From NCBI GenBank assembly GCA_041394325.1, contig JAWKIJ010000001.1, forward strand, positions 744,001 through 808,000: DNA of 64,000 nucleotides. Reading direction: 5' to 3'. How positions within the stretch are numbered: position 1 is the first letter of the stretch; every line of letters begins with the position of its first letter. The notes under the pieces were generated by a model that searched no databases, was not told where the DNA came from, and saw nothing but the letters and a program-made list of their open reading frames with translations. Positions 46,833 through 55,788 of this stretch are shown in pieces. Made by a program: the position numbers and the translations under genes. The DNA comes from JAWKIJ01 sp041394325. Lineage in GTDB: Bacteria; Actinomycetota; Acidimicrobiia; Acidimicrobiales; Microtrichaceae.

Positions 46833-48166
46833 ACCATCAGCGACTGACACGCCTGGCGGCGGTGGCCACGGTGTTCGCCGTGGCCACGATCGGCTGCGGC
46901 AAGGACGACACCGCGTCCACACCCGGCACCACCGCGAAGAACGACTCGGGGTCCACCTCGGGCGACTTCATCGTGCCCGCGAAGGACTGTGCCAACTACG
47001 AGGGAACCAAGGGCATCAACGGCGACACGATCAAGATCGGCACCGTCCGGCCGGCCTCGGGCAACTTCGGCATCTACGACCTCGTCACCCAGGGCCTGGA
47101 CGCGTTCGTGAAGGCGACCAACATGGACGGTGGCGTGAAGGCGGGTGACGGAAAGACCTACAAGCTGGAGCTGGCGAAGGGCGACGATCAGTACGATCCG
47201 GCCAAGACTCCGGGCGAGGTGCAGCGCCTCGTCGAGCAGGAGGGCGTCTTCGCGATGGTCGGCGAGATCGGCACCTCCAACAACCTCGCCGTCCGCCAGT
47301 ACATGAACGAGAAGTGCGTCCCGTCGATCGCACTCGCGACGGGCTCCACCGAATGGGGCGAGTCCGCCAAGTATCCCTGGTTCATCGGTGGGCTCCCCTC
47401 CTACGCCACCGAGACGCACCGGTTCGTCGACTTCCTCAAGAAGGACAAGCCCGAGGCAACCATCGCCCTGCTGTACCAGGACGACGACTTCGGCAAGGAG
47501 GTGAAGGCGGCGATGGAGAAGTCCATCAAGGGCTCGAAGATCAAGCTCGTCGACAGCCAGTCCTACAACCCGCTCACCGAGGCGAGCCCCGAGTCCAAGG
47601 TTGCCGCACTCGCCGGCAGCAAGGCCGACGTGCTGTTCGTCGGGATCGCCGGCACGCCCTGTCCCACCGCCCTGAAGTCCGTGCCCGACACCTGGAAGCC
47701 GATGACCTACGTGTCCATCACCTGCTCGGTGAAGACCGCGATGTCCCTCGCCGGCGGTAAGGACGAAGGGGTCTACACCGGCCAGGCGACCCTCGACCCG
47801 GCGACCGACGCCGATCGCCAGAACCCGAAGATTCAGGAGTACTACACCAAGGGCGCGGCGGCCGGGCTCAGCGAGTCGTTGATCGAAGGTGGCATCGCCG
47901 CAGCGGGATGGGGATTCGGTGCCATGTTCGTCGAGGGCCTGAAGCTGGCCAAGACGGTCGACAGGGCCGGTGTGATGAACGCGTTGTGGTCGATGAAGGA
48001 CGTCAACTACGGCCTGATGCGTGACGACACCAAGGCGAACACCGACGGAGCGAAGGACCCCTGGGCGCTGGAGAGCCTTCGGATCGTCCGCCGCGAGGCC
48101 GGTCAGTGGAAGGAGGTCTCCCCGATGATCTCCTATGACGGCCAGTCGAACGACCTCGCCGGCTGA
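46829..48166 (+). CDS. Branched-chain-type ABC transporter substrate-binding lipoprotein
   Basis: 445 residues from ATG 46829 after GGAGG at 46820-46824. Lipobox ATIGC and a Ser/Thr-rich linker precede a Peripla_BP_6 domain in normal order: IKIGTVRPASGNFGIYD, FVKATNMDGGVKAGDGKTYKLELAKGDDQYDPAKT, VFAMVGEIGTSNNLAVRQYMNEKCVPSI, ATIALLYQDDDFGKEV and GVYTGQATLDPAT. Last gene of the importer operon. Ligand is unknown; the WFIGGLPSYATE region suggests a small polar solute. It is a useful comparison for the permuted homologue at 15741-17101. Confidence 0.93.
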   Translation: MNHQRLTRLAAVATVFAVATIGCGKDDTASTPGTTAKNDSGSTSGDFIVPAKDCANYEGTKGINGDTIKIGTVRPASGNFGIYDLVTQGLDAFVKATNMDGGVKAGDGKTYKLELAKGDDQYDPAKTPGEVQRLVEQEGVFAMVGEIGTSNNLAVRQYMNEKCVPSIALATGSTEWGESAKYPWFIGGLPSYATETHRFVDFLKKDKPEATIALLYQDDDFGKEVKAAMEKSIKGSKIKLVDSQSYNPLTEASPESKVAALAGSKADVLFVGIAGTPCPTALKSVPDTWKPMTYVSITCSVKTAMSLAGGKDEGVYTGQATLDPATDADRQNPKIQEYYTKGAAAGLSESLIEGGIAAAGWGFGAMFVEGLKLAKTVDRAGVMNALWSMKDVNYGLMRDDTKANTDGAKDPWALESLRIVRREAGQWKEVSPMISYDGQSNDLAG

Positions 48167-48338
48167 ACCAACCACCGTCCCAACCGACCTGACGGGGCCG
48201 GCCGATCGCTCTCCGGAGTGGTCGGCCGGTTCCGCGCCCGGGATGCCCACGACCGCCGGGACGACGCAGGTCGCGGTCGACTCGCTCGTAGTACCCACCT
48301 ACGACGGCCCCTCCGGGACGCCCATAGGCTCGCCCTCG

Positions 48339-48674
48339 ATGACCGGTCGACGCGCAGCGGTGTGGGTCCTGACGGCGGCGGCGTTCGTCGGAGCGTTGTG
48401 CCTCGCCACCGTCGACCTGCATGTGCGCACCAACAACTGTGGATCCGCGCTGCTGTCGACCGGGCCGGCCAAGCCGGTCGTCTCCACCGGGGATCCCGAC
48501 GACGACGCGTTCACGGTCGATCGCCTGCGCGCCGACTGCGCGCACCGTCTCCTGGGGCAGCGGCTGCTGGTGGCCGGCCCCCTGCTGGTCGGGTTGGCGG
48601 GGTTGTGGTTGGGCGACCGGCTCCGGGACCGCTCCCAAAGCTCGGTCAGCGGCGACCGGCGGGCTCAGAGATAG
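48339..48674 (+). CDS. Small membrane protein, unknown
   Basis: 111 residues from ATG 48339; the frame is open further upstream (to 48135), but that part is Pro/Thr-rich and overlaps the binding-protein gene. Two transmembrane helices (AAVWVLTAAAFVGALCLATV and LLVAGPLLVGLAGLWLG) flank an external loop with two Cys (NNCGSALL and RADCAHRLL) that may form a disulfide. The C-terminus is basic. No family recognised. Confidence 0.55.
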   Translation: MTGRRAAVWVLTAAAFVGALCLATVDLHVRTNNCGSALLSTGPAKPVVSTGDPDDDAFTVDRLRADCAHRLLGQRLLVAGPLLVGLAGLWLGDRLRDRSQSSVSGDRRAQR

Positions 48675-48821
48675 CGGGGACCACGCCGTGCAGTGTCAGG
48701 AGGCGCAACCCAACTCTTCGCTCCACCGCTTCCCCCCAACGCCGTACCCCTCAGGTCTAGGCGCCCGAACGCGAAGGTCCAGCCCGGATATCCCGACGGT
48801 TCCTCCGATGCGGTGTCGTCG

Positions 48822-49481
48822 CTACGAGGGCGGGACGGTGCTGGTGGTCGGGAGGGTGGTCTCGATGTCCGCTGTCTGCGGGGGTACCGGAAGCACCGGC
48901 CCGCGGCGCGCGCGGATCGACTCGGCGATCACGGCGGGATCGACGCGATAACGGATCACCTGCACCGCCCGCCTCGTGGGATCCGACATGGTGACGACGA
49001 CGGTGGGGTCGGTGCACGCGGCCACCGGATACTCGGGATCGGTGGCCTTCGCGGGAAATCCGAGGATGGCCCGACCTTCGTTGGTCTCGTTGACGACGAG
49101 CACGAAGTTGGGCTCCCATGTGGAGCCCCGGTACCACTGGCCGGCCTTCGGCGACTCGTCGCATCGAAGCTCCATGTCGGGATTGCCCGAGAGCGCATCG
49201 GACGTGTTGCGACTCCTCGCGGTGACCACGATTCGGGGGAAGCCCTTGGACGACTGGGCGAACGGCTCGATCCGCGAGATCTCGAACCGCACCTTGCCGT
49301 ACTCGAACGTCGCACCCACCACACCGGCTTTCACCGGCAACGTCGGAGTGGGCGGAGTCGGGTTGTGCGAGCCGCCGACCTCCCGGCCCCCGACACAGCC
49401 GGTCGAACCGCACGACAGGAGGGTCACGATCACCGCGGCCGTCCGCCATCGGGTGGCGGGTCGACCGATCCGCCCGCTCAC
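48822..49481 (-). CDS. Secreted lipoprotein of unknown function
   Basis: 219 residues from GTG 49481, overlapping the rlmB stop (GTGA). Signal peptide ends in lipobox GSTGC. The mature part is beta-rich (ATFEYGKVRFEISRIEP, PRIVVTARSRNTS, NFVLVVNETNEGRAILGFP, TVVVTMSDPTRRAVQVIRY), like an immunoglobulin-type or DUF4352-like envelope domain, with two Cys (MELRCDES, VAACTDP). The end is Thr/Pro-rich. Translational coupling to rlmB is probably incidental. Confidence 0.68.
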   Translation of the reverse strand: MSGRIGRPATRWRTAAVIVTLLSCGSTGCVGGREVGGSHNPTPPTPTLPVKAGVVGATFEYGKVRFEISRIEPFAQSSKGFPRIVVTARSRNTSDALSGNPDMELRCDESPKAGQWYRGSTWEPNFVLVVNETNEGRAILGFPAKATDPEYPVAACTDPTVVVTMSDPTRRAVQVIRYRVDPAVIAESIRARRGPVLPVPPQTADIETTLPTTSTVPPS

Positions 49482-50461
49482 GCCGTCCCGTCCCGGGCTG
49501 TGCTACGGGCCCGCACGACCTCATACATCGCCAGTGCGGCGGAGGTCGCGACGTTGAGGGAGCCGAGTGCGCCGAGCATCGGAATCGAGACCAGCTCGTC
49601 GCAGCGTTCGCGCACCAGCCGCCCGAGGCCCTTGCCTTCGGCCCCCACGACGATGCACACGGGCTGCCCTCCGACGGCCACTTCGTGGAGTGAGCGGGTA
49701 CCCGACGCGTCGAAGCCCAACACCCAAACACCCGACCGACGCAACTGCTCGATGGTTGCCGGAAGACCCCCGACCAGCGCCATGGGCACGTGCTCCACCG
49801 CCCCCGCCGCGGTCTTGGTGACGGTCGGTGAGACGTGCGCGGAGCGATGCCGTGGGAGCAGCACGCCGCTCACCCCTGCGCACTCGGCGGTCCGCAACAT
49901 CGCACCGAGGTTGCCCGGGTCGGTGATCCCGTCGAGTGCCAACAGGAAGGGGGCGCCACCGTCGCGGGGCGTACGGATCAACGTTGCGAGGCCGTGATCG
50001 GGCAGGGGCGCGGCCCTGGCGATCACCCCCTGGGACGACTCGGTGCGCGACTCGGCATCGTGGCGACGACGGGAGATCTCCCTCACCGGAACCTTCAGGT
50101 CCCGGGCGAGTTCCGCGATGTCCGCGAGGATCGGCGACGGGTCGAGCTCCTCGGCGATCAGGACCTCCCTGGTCCGACGCGTACCGGCGAGCAGCAGCTC
50201 ACGGACCGATTGCCGCCCTTCTACCTGAGTGCCGTCGAGACCACGATCGGAGGTCGCTCGGCCCCTGGCAGAGCCCCGCGACGACGGCCGTTGGCGATCC
50301 CTGTCGCCGCGCGGACCTTGAGCAGGCCGGCCGCCCTGGTCGCTCCCGCCACGCCGCGGACCCTGACCGGAGCGGCCACCCCGGGAGCCCTGGCCGCTTC
50401 GCTCCCCTCGATGACCCGGCTCACCCGCACCGCGCCGACCGCGGGAACCCGAACCGCTCAC
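49478..50461 (-). CDS. rlmB: 23S rRNA (guanosine-2'-O-)-methyltransferase RlmB / TrmH-family
   Basis: 327 residues from GTG 50461, which overlaps the ispDF stop. An Arg/Gly/Ser-rich disordered N-terminus of ~85 residues precedes the SpoU substrate-binding domain (EGRQSVRELLLAGTRRTREVLIA). The SPOUT knot domain has motif 1 LLALDGITDPGNLGAMLRTAECAGV, motif 2 VCIVVGAEGKGLGRLVRERC and motif 3 SIPMLGALGSLNVATSAALAMYEVVR. It methylates G2251-equivalent of 23S rRNA. The ispDF-rlmB order matches the actinobacterial ispD-ispF-cysS-rlmB cluster with cysS missing. Confidence 0.92.
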   Translation of the reverse strand: MSGSGSRGRRGAGEPGHRGERSGQGSRGGRSGQGPRRGGSDQGGRPAQGPRGDRDRQRPSSRGSARGRATSDRGLDGTQVEGRQSVRELLLAGTRRTREVLIAEELDPSPILADIAELARDLKVPVREISRRRHDAESRTESSQGVIARAAPLPDHGLATLIRTPRDGGAPFLLALDGITDPGNLGAMLRTAECAGVSGVLLPRHRSAHVSPTVTKTAAGAVEHVPMALVGGLPATIEQLRRSGVWVLGFDASGTRSLHEVAVGGQPVCIVVGAEGKGLGRLVRERCDELVSIPMLGALGSLNVATSAALAMYEVVRARSTARDGTA

Positions 50462-51663
50462 GAATCCGCGACCTCGACCGCTCCGTACAGGAGCGCCGAC
50501 GCCATCGCGACGATCCCCTCCTGCCGGCCGAGCGCACCGATTCCCTCCGAGCGCCGTCCCTTGACCGAAACGGGGGCACCGATGGCCTCGCCGAGGCGCT
50601 GCTGCATCCGCTCGCGGACCGGGCCCAGTCTCGGTCGGTCGCACACGACCGAACAGTCGACAGTGGCGATCTCATCGCCGTTCGACCGCACCTCCGCCGC
50701 GACCTTCGCGAGCAGACCGATGCTGTCGGCGCCGGCGAACCGCCGGTCGGTGTCGGGAAAGTGCGATCCCAGGTCGCCCAGACCCGCCGCGCCGAGCAAC
50801 GCCTCCGCGCAAGCGTGTGCGACCACGTCGCCGTCGCTGTGTCCCACGAGGGCCCGCTCACCCTCGAAGCGAACCCCTCCGAGGACCAGTGTCCCTCCTC
50901 CCCCGCCCGCCACGGGCGGCGACCCCGCAGCGGCCGGGTCCTCGACGCGGTGTACGTCGAAGCCGTTACCGACCCGAAGGCGCGGCGACACGACCCGCAC
51001 TGCCGCCGCGGGGTCGAGCACCGCGGCCACCAGGTCCAGGTCGCCGGGTTCGGTGACCTTCAGGCTCCGGTTCGACCCCGCGACCTGGGCGACCGCTGTT
51101 CCGAGACGGCGCACGAGACCTGCGTCGTCGGTCGCGTCACCCTCCCCGGCGTGCGCCGCCCGCAGCACCTCGGCGCGGAAGCCCTGCGGCGTCTGCACCG
51201 CGACGAGCTCGGACCGGTCGAGCGGGGCACCGCCGCGGGTGACGATCGTGTCGCCGAGGCCCAGGACCGGCACGGCTGCGTCGGCGCCACCGCGTAGGGC
51301 GGCGAGTACGCGTTCGAACACCTCGGGCGGGGTGGCGGGCCGGGCGGCGTCGTGGACGAGGACGTACGCGACGTCGGTGGGTACGGCGTCGAGACCGCGC
51401 CGCACCGAGTCCGAACGGCTCGCCCCACCCTCGACGACCGCGTCGGCGATCATCATCATCCGGTGCGCGTCGTCCTCGCCCACCGCTTCGCCGAGCGACG
51501 TCCCCGGTGGAACGACCAGGACCACGCCGTCGGTGCAGCGTCGAGCTCTGTCGAGGGCGTGCTCGAGGACGGTGCGGCCCGCGACGCGCGCGAACTGCTT
51601 GGCCCCCCCGAACCGCACACCGCGCCCGGCCGCCACGACGATCGTCCAGGTCGTCGCGCTCAT
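50458..51663 (-). CDS. ispDF: Bifunctional IspD-IspF (MEP pathway)
   Basis: 401 residues from ATG 51663. The N-terminal cytidylyltransferase has IVVAAGRGVRFGGAKQFARVAGR, DAARPATPPEVFERVL and the ATEVTDLDLV-type end KVTEPGDLDLVAAVL. The C-terminal cyclodiphosphate synthase starts about residue 235: RVGNGFDVHRVE with metal Asp/His, ALVGHSDGDVVAHACAEAL, FPDTDRRF and a final GRQEGIVAMASALL. It performs two non-consecutive steps of isoprenoid precursor synthesis in one chain. Separate genes are usual in mycobacteria, so this fusion is a lineage marker. It diverges from the Crp regulator with 71 bases between. Confidence 0.95.
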   Translation of the reverse strand: MSATTWTIVVAAGRGVRFGGAKQFARVAGRTVLEHALDRARRCTDGVVLVVPPGTSLGEAVGEDDAHRMMMIADAVVEGGASRSDSVRRGLDAVPTDVAYVLVHDAARPATPPEVFERVLAALRGGADAAVPVLGLGDTIVTRGGAPLDRSELVAVQTPQGFRAEVLRAAHAGEGDATDDAGLVRRLGTAVAQVAGSNRSLKVTEPGDLDLVAAVLDPAAAVRVVSPRLRVGNGFDVHRVEDPAAAGSPPVAGGGGGTLVLGGVRFEGERALVGHSDGDVVAHACAEALLGAAGLGDLGSHFPDTDRRFAGADSIGLLAKVAAEVRSNGDEIATVDCSVVCDRPRLGPVRERMQQRLGEAIGAPVSVKGRRSEGIGALGRQEGIVAMASALLYGAVEVADS

Positions 51664-51734
51664 CGGTGAGAGCCTAACGACGGCACCCCGCCGCGACGAT
51701 GCGTGTGGGGCCGAGCATCCTCTAGCGTGCAGGT

Positions 51735-52394
51735 GTGATAGATGCCACAACGCTCCGGGGTATCGAGCTGTTCTCCGGCGTCGACGACGCGACGGTGACC
51801 GCCCTGCTGTCCGACGCGAAGCAGCTCGACCTCGTCCGAGGGGACGTGATCTTTGCGGAAGGGGCGGAGGCGCACGACCTCTTCGTCGTGGAGGCGGGAC
51901 GGATCGCCATCAGCAACAAGTCCTTCGACGGCCGTGAGTCGATGGTCGCGCTCATGACGGAGGGGGAGTTGTTCGGCGAGATGAGCCTGTTCGACCGCAA
52001 GGGGCGCTCCGCGGAGGCACGCGCGTTGGAGGTGTCGACCGTCACCCAGATCCCCTACCGACCGTTGGTCGAGTTGTGGACCGATCAGCCCGCATTGTTG
52101 TGGAAGGTGGTGGCGCTGCTCACCACCCGGCTGCGGGCGATGGACGCCGCGCTGGCCGACGCGTTCTTCCTCGACGTCACCGGCCGGACCGCCAAGCACT
52201 TGCTCGAACTCGCGGGCGACGACGACGAGTTCCGGATCCCGATCACCCAGGAGGAGTTGGCGGGCCTGGTCGGCGCGTCACGGGAGCGGGTCAACAAGGC
52301 CATCTCGAGCTTCATCCGGCTGGGCTGGATCGAACAGCACGAGCACAGCTATCAGATCCTGAAGCGCCGCGAGTTGGAGATCCGCTCGCAGTAG
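51735..52394 (+). CDS. Crp/Fnr-family transcriptional regulator
   Basis: 219 residues from GTG 51735. The N-terminal cyclic-nucleotide-binding barrel includes FSGVDDATVTALLSDA, FAEGAEAHDLFVVEAGRIAI and the phosphate-binding-cassette-like GELFGEMSLFDRKGRSAEARALE. A dimer helix follows, then the winged helix HTH ITQEELAGLVGASRERVNKAISSFIRLGWIEQ. The GEMSLFD..RSA pattern suits cAMP binding as in GlxR/CRP; the ligand is inferred. It occupies a place where carD sits in mycobacteria. Confidence 0.93.
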   Translation: MIDATTLRGIELFSGVDDATVTALLSDAKQLDLVRGDVIFAEGAEAHDLFVVEAGRIAISNKSFDGRESMVALMTEGELFGEMSLFDRKGRSAEARALEVSTVTQIPYRPLVELWTDQPALLWKVVALLTTRLRAMDAALADAFFLDVTGRTAKHLLELAGDDDEFRIPITQEELAGLVGASRERVNKAISSFIRLGWIEQHEHSYQILKRRELEIRSQ

Positions 52395-52445
52395 CCGCAC
52401 ACCGGCGAACGGCACCGCCGGGCACCGAGCGCCACCGGTCTCCGG

Positions 52446-53105
52446 TCAACCCCGCAGGTAGTCCGTGGCGCGACGCCACGCGTCGGCGGCCTCGGCGGGT
52501 CGGTAGTTGTCCCGTTCGGGATCCTGCGCCCACCCGTGGCCGGCATGGGGATACCGCACGACGGTGGCACCGACCGACTCCAACTCGTCGATCTCGTGTT
52601 CGGGGCAGAATGGGTCGTCGGTGCCGTACAGGCCGAGGAGCGGCGGTACCGGGCGCCGGGCCCGGACCACGTCGATCGCGTCGCCCTGCCCGGGACCGGC
52701 GAAGACCTCCGGCATGCGGATCATCCCGTAGAACGCGACGGCGCGCTCGACCCTGGACGACGCCAGCGATTTCATCGCGTACATCCCACCGATGCAGAAC
52801 CCGAGCGTCGCCGCAGTGTCGAGACCGGTCGCGTCGATCGCCGCGTCGAGGTCCGACAACTTGTCGACATCGGACAGCGCTGCCGCCGCGGCGAATCGGG
52901 CGTCGGTGCCCAGGTCGGGGGAACCGGGAAAGATCGCCGGCGCGACCACGACCGCACCCAACTCGTCGGCGAGCCGCTGTGCGTGTCGGTCGAACAGGGG
53001 GCGCAGGTCGAAGATGTCGGCCCACAGCACCACCGCGGTCGATGCGGGTTCGCCACCGGGGCGGGCCAGCTCGGCCTCGGAACCGGTGGAGAGCGTGACG
53101 CGCAC
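52446..53105 (-). CDS. Dienelactone hydrolase-family protein
   Basis: 219 residues from GTG 53105. Alpha/beta hydrolase with the Cys nucleophile in TLGFCIGGMYAM, the acid in GLYGTDDPFCP and the His in YPHAGHGWAQD, the Cys-Asp-His triad of dienelactone hydrolases. Many members act on other esters, so chlorocatechol catabolism is not implied. It follows disA by three bases on the same strand. Confidence 0.88.
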   Translation of the reverse strand: MRVTLSTGSEAELARPGGEPASTAVVLWADIFDLRPLFDRHAQRLADELGAVVVAPAIFPGSPDLGTDARFAAAAALSDVDKLSDLDAAIDATGLDTAATLGFCIGGMYAMKSLASSRVERAVAFYGMIRMPEVFAGPGQGDAIDVVRARRPVPPLLGLYGTDDPFCPEHEIDELESVGATVVRYPHAGHGWAQDPERDNYRPAEAADAWRRATDYLRG

Positions 53106-53108
53106 CGC

Positions 53109-54185
53109 TCAGGTGTACCGGTCGAGGATGGAGGACTCCGCGATATGGCTCAACGAGTCCTTGACCGTCCGCGCCCAGCCGTCGTCGACGCCGTCGACCG
53201 CCGCGATCTCCTCGGGGGTGGCACGCATGAGGCGCTCGAGCGTGCCGAAGTGGTCGACGATGCTCGTGCAGACGGGATCGGGCAGGCGCGGGACCTTCGC
53301 CAACATGCGGTAGCCCCGCGGCGACAGGGTCGAGTCGTCTTCGTTGGCGACTCCCGACAGGTGGAACGCCTCACGAACCGACTCGGGTTCGAGCAGTTCC
53401 TCCATCTCCAGGTCGGAGAGCGCCTCCATCGCCTGGTCGAGGTTCCATGCACGATCCGACTGGAAGTAGTCGAGCAGCAGCAGCTTGCGATCGTCCTCGA
53501 CGCCCGCCATCAACTCGCGGAGTTGGAGCCGGACCAGGCGGCCGTCGGTGCCCAACTCCACGAGGTAGCGCTCGATCTCCTCGGAGATGCGCACCACCAG
53601 TTCGGTGCGCTGCAACACCGTGACCACGTCGCGCACTGTGACGAGATCCTCCACCTCGAGGGTGGCCAGGTTGGACGCGACCTCGTTGAGGCGGTTCTTG
53701 TAGCGCTCGAGGGTTTGCAGCGCCTGGTTGCAACGGCTGAGCACGGCGGGGATGGTCTCGAGTTGGTGCTTCTCGTCGTGCATGTACACGGTGAGCACCG
53801 CCATGTCCTCCGACACCGAGATGACCGGCACACCGATGGAACGGGCGACCCGCTCCGCGGTGCGGTGCCGGGTACCCGTCTCGGTGGTGGGCGTGTTGGG
53901 GTTGGGCACCAGGTGGACGTTGGCGCGGGCGATCCGACTGGCGTCGGGGGCGAGGATGATCGCTCCGTCGGTCTTGGCCAGTTCGGAGAGGCGCTGGGGG
54001 GAGAACGCGGCGTCCAGCAGGAACCCCCCGGAGCATATGTTGAGCACCTCGGGGCCGTCGCCCACGACGATCAACGCGCCCATGGACGCCTTGACGACCC
54101 GGTCGAGACCCTCGCGCAGCGGTTGGCCAGGTGCGACGATGGCCAACGCGTCGACGAAGGCCTTACTACGTCGCGTTGCCATCAC
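53109..54185 (-). CDS. disA: DNA integrity scanning diadenylate cyclase DisA
   Basis: 358 residues, full length. It makes c-di-AMP from two ATP and monitors DNA structure. The N-terminal DAC domain has the DGA motif in LAKTDGAIILAPD and the RHR motif in TGTRHRTAERVA. The long helical spine follows, then the C-terminal helix-hairpin-helix region (FGTLERLMRATPEEIAAVDGVDDGWARTVKDSL). It is directly downstream of radA (64 bases), the common arrangement; in B. subtilis RadA inhibits DisA. Confidence 0.96.
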   Translation of the reverse strand: MMATRRSKAFVDALAIVAPGQPLREGLDRVVKASMGALIVVGDGPEVLNICSGGFLLDAAFSPQRLSELAKTDGAIILAPDASRIARANVHLVPNPNTPTTETGTRHRTAERVARSIGVPVISVSEDMAVLTVYMHDEKHQLETIPAVLSRCNQALQTLERYKNRLNEVASNLATLEVEDLVTVRDVVTVLQRTELVVRISEEIERYLVELGTDGRLVRLQLRELMAGVEDDRKLLLLDYFQSDRAWNLDQAMEALSDLEMEELLEPESVREAFHLSGVANEDDSTLSPRGYRMLAKVPRLPDPVCTSIVDHFGTLERLMRATPEEIAAVDGVDDGWARTVKDSLSHIAESSILDRYT

Positions 54186-54249
54186 GCCATGCTAGTTGTC
54201 GATTGGAGATCTGGCGCCCTGTCGGCGCCGGTGGATATCTCACACAGCG

Positions 54250-55608
54250 TCACCGATTGGCGATGGCGCCGACGGCGTCGTCGAGCCGCTTACAAGGGAT
54301 CAGCTCGATCGGGGCACGGACGTCGGCACCCGACGTCGGGACGATCGCATGCTCGAAACCGAACCTCGCGGCCTCGGCGAGGCGTCGTTCGAGACCGTGG
54401 ACCGACCGGAGCTCACCGCCGAGGCCGACCTCGCCGAGGTACACCGTGTCGTGGGGAAGCCCGTAGCCGGTGAGGGCGGAGGTGGCGGCGAGCGCGATGG
54501 CCAGATCGCAGGCCGGTTCGGACGCCCGCGCTCCGCCTACCGCCATCGCGTACCAGTCGAGCCCCAGCACCTCGATGCCGACGCGCTTCTCGAGTACGGC
54601 CGCCAACAGACCCACCCGGGAGCCATCGAGGCCGCTGACCGATCGTCGCGGGTGCGCGGCAGCGGCTTTGACCAGCAGCGCCTGGATCTCGACGAGGATC
54701 GGCCGGTGCCCGTCGAGGATGGCCGTGACCGCCGAACCGGGAGCCCGCGGGTTGCGGTCGGCGAGGAACATCTTGGACGGATCGCTCACAGAGGCGAGAC
54801 CACCGGCCTCCATGGTCAACAGACCGACCTCGCCGGTGGAGCCGAAACGGTGCTTGACCGCGCGGACCATGCGCATCGCCTGGTGGCGATCACCTTCGAA
54901 GGACAGCACCGTGTCGACCACGTGCTCGAGGACCCGCGGACCGGCGAGGTCGCCGTCCTTCGTGACGTGGCCGACCAGCACCATCGCGAGGTCGCGCTCC
55001 TTCGCGAGGGTGACCAGGCGGTGCGCGCACTGCCGCACCTGGCCGACCGAGCCCGGACCGGACCCGAGTGCCGGATCGAACACGGTCTGGATGCTGTCGA
55101 CCACGACCAGATCGGGGGACACCGCGTCGAGGTGGGCGTCGATGTGGTCGAGGTTGGTCGCCGCGGCGAGGTGGATGCCGTCGTGGAGGACACCGACCCG
55201 CTCGGCACGACGCCGCACCTGCGCGGCCGATTCCTCGGCGGAGACGTAGAGGCATCGGTCGCCACGGCGGGCGGGCTCGCCCAGGATCTGGAGCAGCAGC
55301 GTCGACTTGCCCACGCCCGGTTCGCCCCCGAGGAGCGTGACCGAACCGGGGACCAGACCACCGCCGAGCACACGGTCGAGCTCGGCGATCCCGGTCGGGT
55401 GTGGTGTCGCATCGGTGCCCGACACCGCGGTGAGGGGCAACGCCGGGGTGAGGGGCACGACGGGGAACTCGGCACCGCCCGCAGGGGGCACCGGCTCCTC
55501 CACCAGACCGTTCCACTCGCCGCATCCGTCGCACCGGCCGACCCACTTGTTGGTGGTCCACCCACAGTGGAGACAGGCGAAACGGGTGCTGCGGGCGGAG
55601 GTGGCCAT
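54250..55608 (-). CDS. radA: DNA repair protein RadA (Sms)
   Basis: 452 residues from ATG 55608. Zinc finger CLHCGWTTNKWVGRCDGCGEW at the start, Walker A GGEPGVGKSTLLLQ, Walker B DLVVVDSIQT, the RadA-specific motif KHRFGSTGEVG (usually KNRFG), and a C-terminal Lon-type domain with GLDWYAMAVGGARASEP. It is a branch-migration helicase in recombination. The Asn to His change in the KNRFG motif is the only notable feature. Confidence 0.95.
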   Translation of the reverse strand: MATSARSTRFACLHCGWTTNKWVGRCDGCGEWNGLVEEPVPPAGGAEFPVVPLTPALPLTAVSGTDATPHPTGIAELDRVLGGGLVPGSVTLLGGEPGVGKSTLLLQILGEPARRGDRCLYVSAEESAAQVRRRAERVGVLHDGIHLAAATNLDHIDAHLDAVSPDLVVVDSIQTVFDPALGSGPGSVGQVRQCAHRLVTLAKERDLAMVLVGHVTKDGDLAGPRVLEHVVDTVLSFEGDRHQAMRMVRAVKHRFGSTGEVGLLTMEAGGLASVSDPSKMFLADRNPRAPGSAVTAILDGHRPILVEIQALLVKAAAAHPRRSVSGLDGSRVGLLAAVLEKRVGIEVLGLDWYAMAVGGARASEPACDLAIALAATSALTGYGLPHDTVYLGEVGLGGELRSVHGLERRLAEAARFGFEHAIVPTSGADVRAPIELIPCKRLDDAVGAIANR

Positions 55609-55788
55609 GACGGCGACCCTAACGACGAGCACCGACAGCCTCGGTGATCGATCGAACAGTCGTTCCCGCAACTGCATGGTGCGCGTGGGCGGCACGGCGC
55701 TGGAGTCGGCGGCAGCGCCAACGTCGTTGCCATTCCACTTGAGCGACCATACGATCACGACAGTGCATCGGGCCGCTGGGGGTGGGCG